A stretch of 64,000 nt of DNA from Shinella zoogloeoides (lineage in GTDB: Bacteria; Pseudomonadota; Alphaproteobacteria; Rhizobiales; Rhizobiaceae), in NCBI RefSeq assembly GCF_030733845.1, contig NZ_CP132312.1:324501-388500 (forward strand). The letters are read 5' to 3'. Position numbers and translations under genes: made by a program. The notes below the pieces were generated by a model that made no database searches, was not told the DNA's origin, and was given only the letters and a program-made list of their open reading frames with translations. Below, piece after piece: positions 61,513 to 64,000 of this stretch. The stretch's first letter is position 1; the number at the start of each line of letters is the position of its first letter.

Positions 61513-62409
61513 TCAATGCACGGATTTCAGCAGGAAGTCCCGGAAGCGGCGGGCGGCGGGAGAGAGGGAACGGGTGCGTTTCTGGATCAGGCTGACCTCG
61601 CGCTTGATATGCGGTTCGGTCGGCGTGCGCACGACGAGACCCATCGAGGTCGCCAGCCGCGTGACGGCGGAGGTCATGATCGCGACGCCGAGCCCACCCT
61701 CCACCATGCCGATGATCGTCAGCGGCAGCGCCACTTCCTGCATCGCCTTGTCGAGCGGCAGGATGATCCCGTTGCGCGTCAGTTCGTTCTCCAGCCGGTC
61801 GCGAATCGGATTGCCGCGTTGCGGGCCGATCAGCTTGCGGTCGGCAAGGTCGGTCCAGCGCAGTTCCGGCAGCTTCACGAGGGGATCGTCGGCGTGGAGC
61901 ACGACCAGGAACTCGTCGGTGGTCAGCCGCGTGCCCATGAGTTCCGTGTCGTCCTCCGGCACCGTGCCGATGCCGAGGTCCACCGATCCGTTGGCGACCT
62001 GTTCGAGCACGGTTTTCTCCGCGACGTCGTGCAGTTCGACGGCGATCTCGGGGTAGAGCTTGTTGAAGCCGTGCACGAGCTGCGGCATCATCAGGGCGGC
62101 CTGGACCGTGCCGGCCGCCATGGTGACTTTGCCGCGCCTGAGCGCATTCAGTTCCCGTGAGCTTTCCACCATGCCTTCGATGTCGGCAACGGCGCGCGCC
62201 GCGATCGGCAGGATGTCCATGCCCGCCTGGGTGAGGCGCAGAAGCCGCGTATGCCGGTCGAATAGGCGCAGGTTCAGGTTGGCTTCCAGCTGCCGGACCA
62301 GCGTGCTGACCGCCGATTGCGACGAGCCCAGCTTGTCCGCCGCCAGCGTGAACTGACCGAGATTGGCAACGGTGACGAAGGCTCGAAGCTGCTTCAGCGT
62401 GATGTCCAT
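61513..62409 (-). CDS. LysR-family regulator
   Basis: A 298-aa LysR protein with helix-turn-helix at residues 1-60 (LKQLRAFVTVANLGQFTLAADKLGSSQSAVSTLVRQLE, RLFDRHTRLL) and an effector domain (90-295). It is a paralogue of the LysR at 52.2 kb. It stands divergent from the NCS2 permease with an ATTCA/TGAAT dyad between, and upstream of the class II aldolase gene on the same strand. Likely controls the permease and perhaps the aldolase. Confidence 0.88.
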   Translation of the reverse strand: MDITLKQLRAFVTVANLGQFTLAADKLGSSQSAVSTLVRQLEANLNLRLFDRHTRLLRLTQAGMDILPIAARAVADIEGMVESSRELNALRRGKVTMAAGTVQAALMMPQLVHGFNKLYPEIAVELHDVAEKTVLEQVANGSVDLGIGTVPEDDTELMGTRLTTDEFLVVLHADDPLVKLPELRWTDLADRKLIGPQRGNPIRDRLENELTRNGIILPLDKAMQEVALPLTIIGMVEGGLGVAIMTSAVTRLATSMGLVVRTPTEPHIKREVSLIQKRTRSLSPAARRFRDFLLKSVH

Positions 62410-62421
62410 GCCGACCCATTC

Positions 62422-62440
62422 ATTCAGTTTCTAGATGAAT
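62422..62440. promoter_or_regulatory. LysR-type dyad between the LysR and permease genes
   Basis: ATTCA-N9-TGAAT lies 13 bp upstream of the LysR start codon. It shares the ATTC...GAAT half-sites with the dyad at 60381-60395, so both could be recognised by the same or paralogous LysR proteins. Confidence 0.45.
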
Positions 62441-62570
62441 AAATATAATTATGCCGATTGTTTGCTGATTTGGCCAGCCGCATGATCCACCTCGTACGGC
62501 GTGCGGTGATAAAACATGAGGCCAAGATGCCCCCACCGCGCCGGAACACTGTTCGCTGGGAGGAAAGCGA

Positions 62571-63965
62571 ATGTCCAATCCTGCAATGACGGATCCCGTC
62601 GAGAAGATGTACCCCATCCCGAGCCTTTTTGCTCTGGGCCTGCAACACGTTCTTGTCATGTATGCCGGCGCGGTCGCCGTACCGCTCATCGTCGGCACAG
62701 CCCTGCACCTGCCCAAGGAGCAGATCGCGATGCTCGTCAGCGCGGATCTGTTCTGTTGTGGCATCGTCACCATGATTCAGGCGCTCGGCTTCGGCCGTTA
62801 TGTCGGGATCCGGCTGCCCATCATGATGGGCATCTCGTTCACCGCCGTCCCGTCGATCATCGCGACGGGCACCAATCCCGATCTTGGCATGCCCGGCGTC
62901 ATCGGCGCGGTCATCGGCTCGGGTGTCTTCACCATTCTCGCCGCGCCCTTCTTCGGAAAATGGGTGCGCTTCTTCCCACCGGTCGTCACCGGCACGGTTA
63001 TGCTGGTCATCGGCCTTTCGCTGATGCGCGTCGGCGTCAACTGGGCCGCGGGCGGCCAGCCGATGATCCGCAGTCCCGAAGGCATGATCCCGAACCCCGC
63101 CTACGGCGCGCCGTTCGCGCTTGCCGTCGCTGCGATCGTCCTCGTGTCGATCCTGCTGCTCACCCGTGTGCTGAAGGGCTTCTTGGCGAACCTCGCGGTC
63201 TTGATGGGTATCGGCATCGGATTTGCCATCGCCATCGCCTTCGGCAAGGTGGATTTCCACGGCGTGACGGATGCCGGCTGGGTGCAGATCATCCATCCGC
63301 TCGCCTTCGGCTGGCCGATCTTCGAGTTCTGGTCGATCTTCTCGCTCTGTGCCGTCATGGTGGTGATGATGATCGAATCGACCGGCCAGTTCCTGGCGGT
63401 CGGCGACATGGCCGGGCGCAAGATCACCCAGACCGAACTGACCCGGGGCCTGCGCACCGACGGCGTCGGCAACATCATCGGCGGCCTGCTCAACACCTTC
63501 ACCTACACCACCTATGCGCAGAATGTCGGCCTGCTGCAGATCACCGGCGTGCTCAGCCGCTGGGTCGTGGCCGCGGGCGGCGTCATCCTGATCCTGCTCG
63601 GCTCGCTGCCGAAGGTGGCCTTCGTCAGTGCGTCCATTCCGAGCTACGTCGTCGGCGGTGCCGCTATCGTGATGTTCGGCATGGTCTCGGCGACGGGCGT
63701 GAAGATTCTGGCGAAAGTGGACTTCGCGGCCAACCGGCGCAACCTCTACATCGTCGCGGTCAGCGTCGGCCTCGCCATGGTGCCGGTCGTTGCGGACAAT
63801 ATCTTCGCCCAGCTTCCTGCCGCACTCGGAAAATTCCTGCACAGCGGCGTGCTGGTCGGCACCTTCGCGGCGGCCCTGCTCAACATCCTCTTCAACGGCG
63901 TGCCCGCGAAGGAGACGGATGAGCCCGAGGTCAAGAACGGCGCAGCCGCTGCCGACCTCGCCTGA
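62571..63965 (+). CDS. NCS2-family xanthine/uracil permease
   Basis: A 464-aa nucleobase permease with about 14 membrane helices. The NCS2 signature is visible: ESTGQFLAVGDMAGRKI in TM8, and QNVGLLQITGVLSRWV (the NAT motif Q-N-x-G) in TM10; PHDVL-type NALGLQHVLVMYAGAVAVPLI is the TM1 region. It imports a purine or pyrimidine (uric acid, xanthine, uracil) with protons. The ATG at 62571 has gggagg ribosome binding site. It is divergent from the LysR gene. The last 35 bases of the window after its stop show nothing recognisable. Confidence 0.93.
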   Translation: MSNPAMTDPVEKMYPIPSLFALGLQHVLVMYAGAVAVPLIVGTALHLPKEQIAMLVSADLFCCGIVTMIQALGFGRYVGIRLPIMMGISFTAVPSIIATGTNPDLGMPGVIGAVIGSGVFTILAAPFFGKWVRFFPPVVTGTVMLVIGLSLMRVGVNWAAGGQPMIRSPEGMIPNPAYGAPFALAVAAIVLVSILLLTRVLKGFLANLAVLMGIGIGFAIAIAFGKVDFHGVTDAGWVQIIHPLAFGWPIFEFWSIFSLCAVMVVMMIESTGQFLAVGDMAGRKITQTELTRGLRTDGVGNIIGGLLNTFTYTTYAQNVGLLQITGVLSRWVVAAGGVILILLGSLPKVAFVSASIPSYVVGGAAIVMFGMVSATGVKILAKVDFAANRRNLYIVAVSVGLAMVPVVADNIFAQLPAALGKFLHSGVLVGTFAAALLNILFNGVPAKETDEPEVKNGAAAADLA

Positions 63966-64000
63966 AAAGCCACAAATATTAGTCCGGCGGCCACGGCCGC

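Noticed and set aside
1..64000. CRISPR arrays, prophage or complete insertion sequences
   Set aside because: No regularly spaced repeats, no transposase or integrase, and no phage structural genes were seen in either strand.

Overview
The window (high GC, dense genes, almost all with recognisable proteobacterial homologues) looks like alphaproteobacterial DNA, most likely Rhizobiaceae (Rhizobium/Ensifer/Shinella-like). Pointers are a cyoABCD-SURF1 quinol oxidase operon, a minCDE operon preceded by a TTAA-N7-TTAA CtrA-type box, an iron-responsive TGA-N9-TCA box in front of a fecI-like sigma gene, a PutA without a DNA-binding domain next to an Lrp-type putR, UPF0314/DUF2585 and DUF3008 proteins, and palindromic intergenic repeats of rhizobial type. 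The mix of accessory transport/catabolic loci with minCDE would fit a chromid or a chromosome; that is inference.

Layout. 0-5.8 kb: end of a locus with an XRE-cupin regulator and a secreted binding protein, a YczE-type membrane protein, and a beta-hexosaminidase/GNAT/MFS cluster. 6.0-11.0 kb: cytochrome bo3 ubiquinol oxidase (cyoABCD) plus a SURF1 assembly factor. 11.0-14.4 kb: a PotD/PotF-like binding protein translationally coupled to an amidase, with a BetI-like TetR regulator and a TetR-type operator in the likely promoter. 14.4-19.8 kb (minus): a surface-signalling iron cassette fecI-fecR-TonB receptor-siderophore binding protein with a candidate RirA operator. 19.8-27.8 kb (minus): the high-affinity K+ system kdpFABC-kdpDE, with a 27-aa peptide gene in front of kdpF. 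27.9-30.9 kb (plus): DUF2218 protein plus two FecCD permeases and an ATPase that lack a binding protein of their own and probably work with the one at 14.6 kb. 31-35.3 kb: MocR regulator and divergent EamA exporter, then a Tat-exported dipeptide-type binding protein; two copies of a ~145-bp palindromic repeat flank the MocR/EamA pair and supply stop codons to three genes. 35.3-37.5 kb: an inverse-autotransporter-like surface protein with a beta-helix passenger. 37.6-39.8 kb: a 59-aa protein and minCDE. 40.2-44.5 kb: putA and putR. 44.5-49.0 kb: DUF3008 protein, MarR regulator, and the homogentisate pathway hmgA-fahA-maiA, plus a UPF0314 protein. 49.0-52.0 kb: a VapBC toxin-antitoxin relic and the GABA pathway gabT-gabD. 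52.2-64.0 kb: a nucleobase/nucleoside-type locus: LysR, ABC transporter with two tandem BMP-family binding proteins, CodA-like amidohydrolase, class II aldolase-family protein, a second paralogous LysR, and a divergent NCS2 xanthine/uracil permease.

I found no CRISPR array, no complete insertion sequence, no rRNA and no tRNA. No wholly new defence or mobile system is evident. The most interesting signals are the paired palindromic repeats with compensatory changes that form gene stop codons, the inverse autotransporter, the split siderophore system with its iron operator, the CtrA box before minCDE, the toxin-antitoxin relic, small unannotated peptides, and a candidate small RNA near 14.5 kb.
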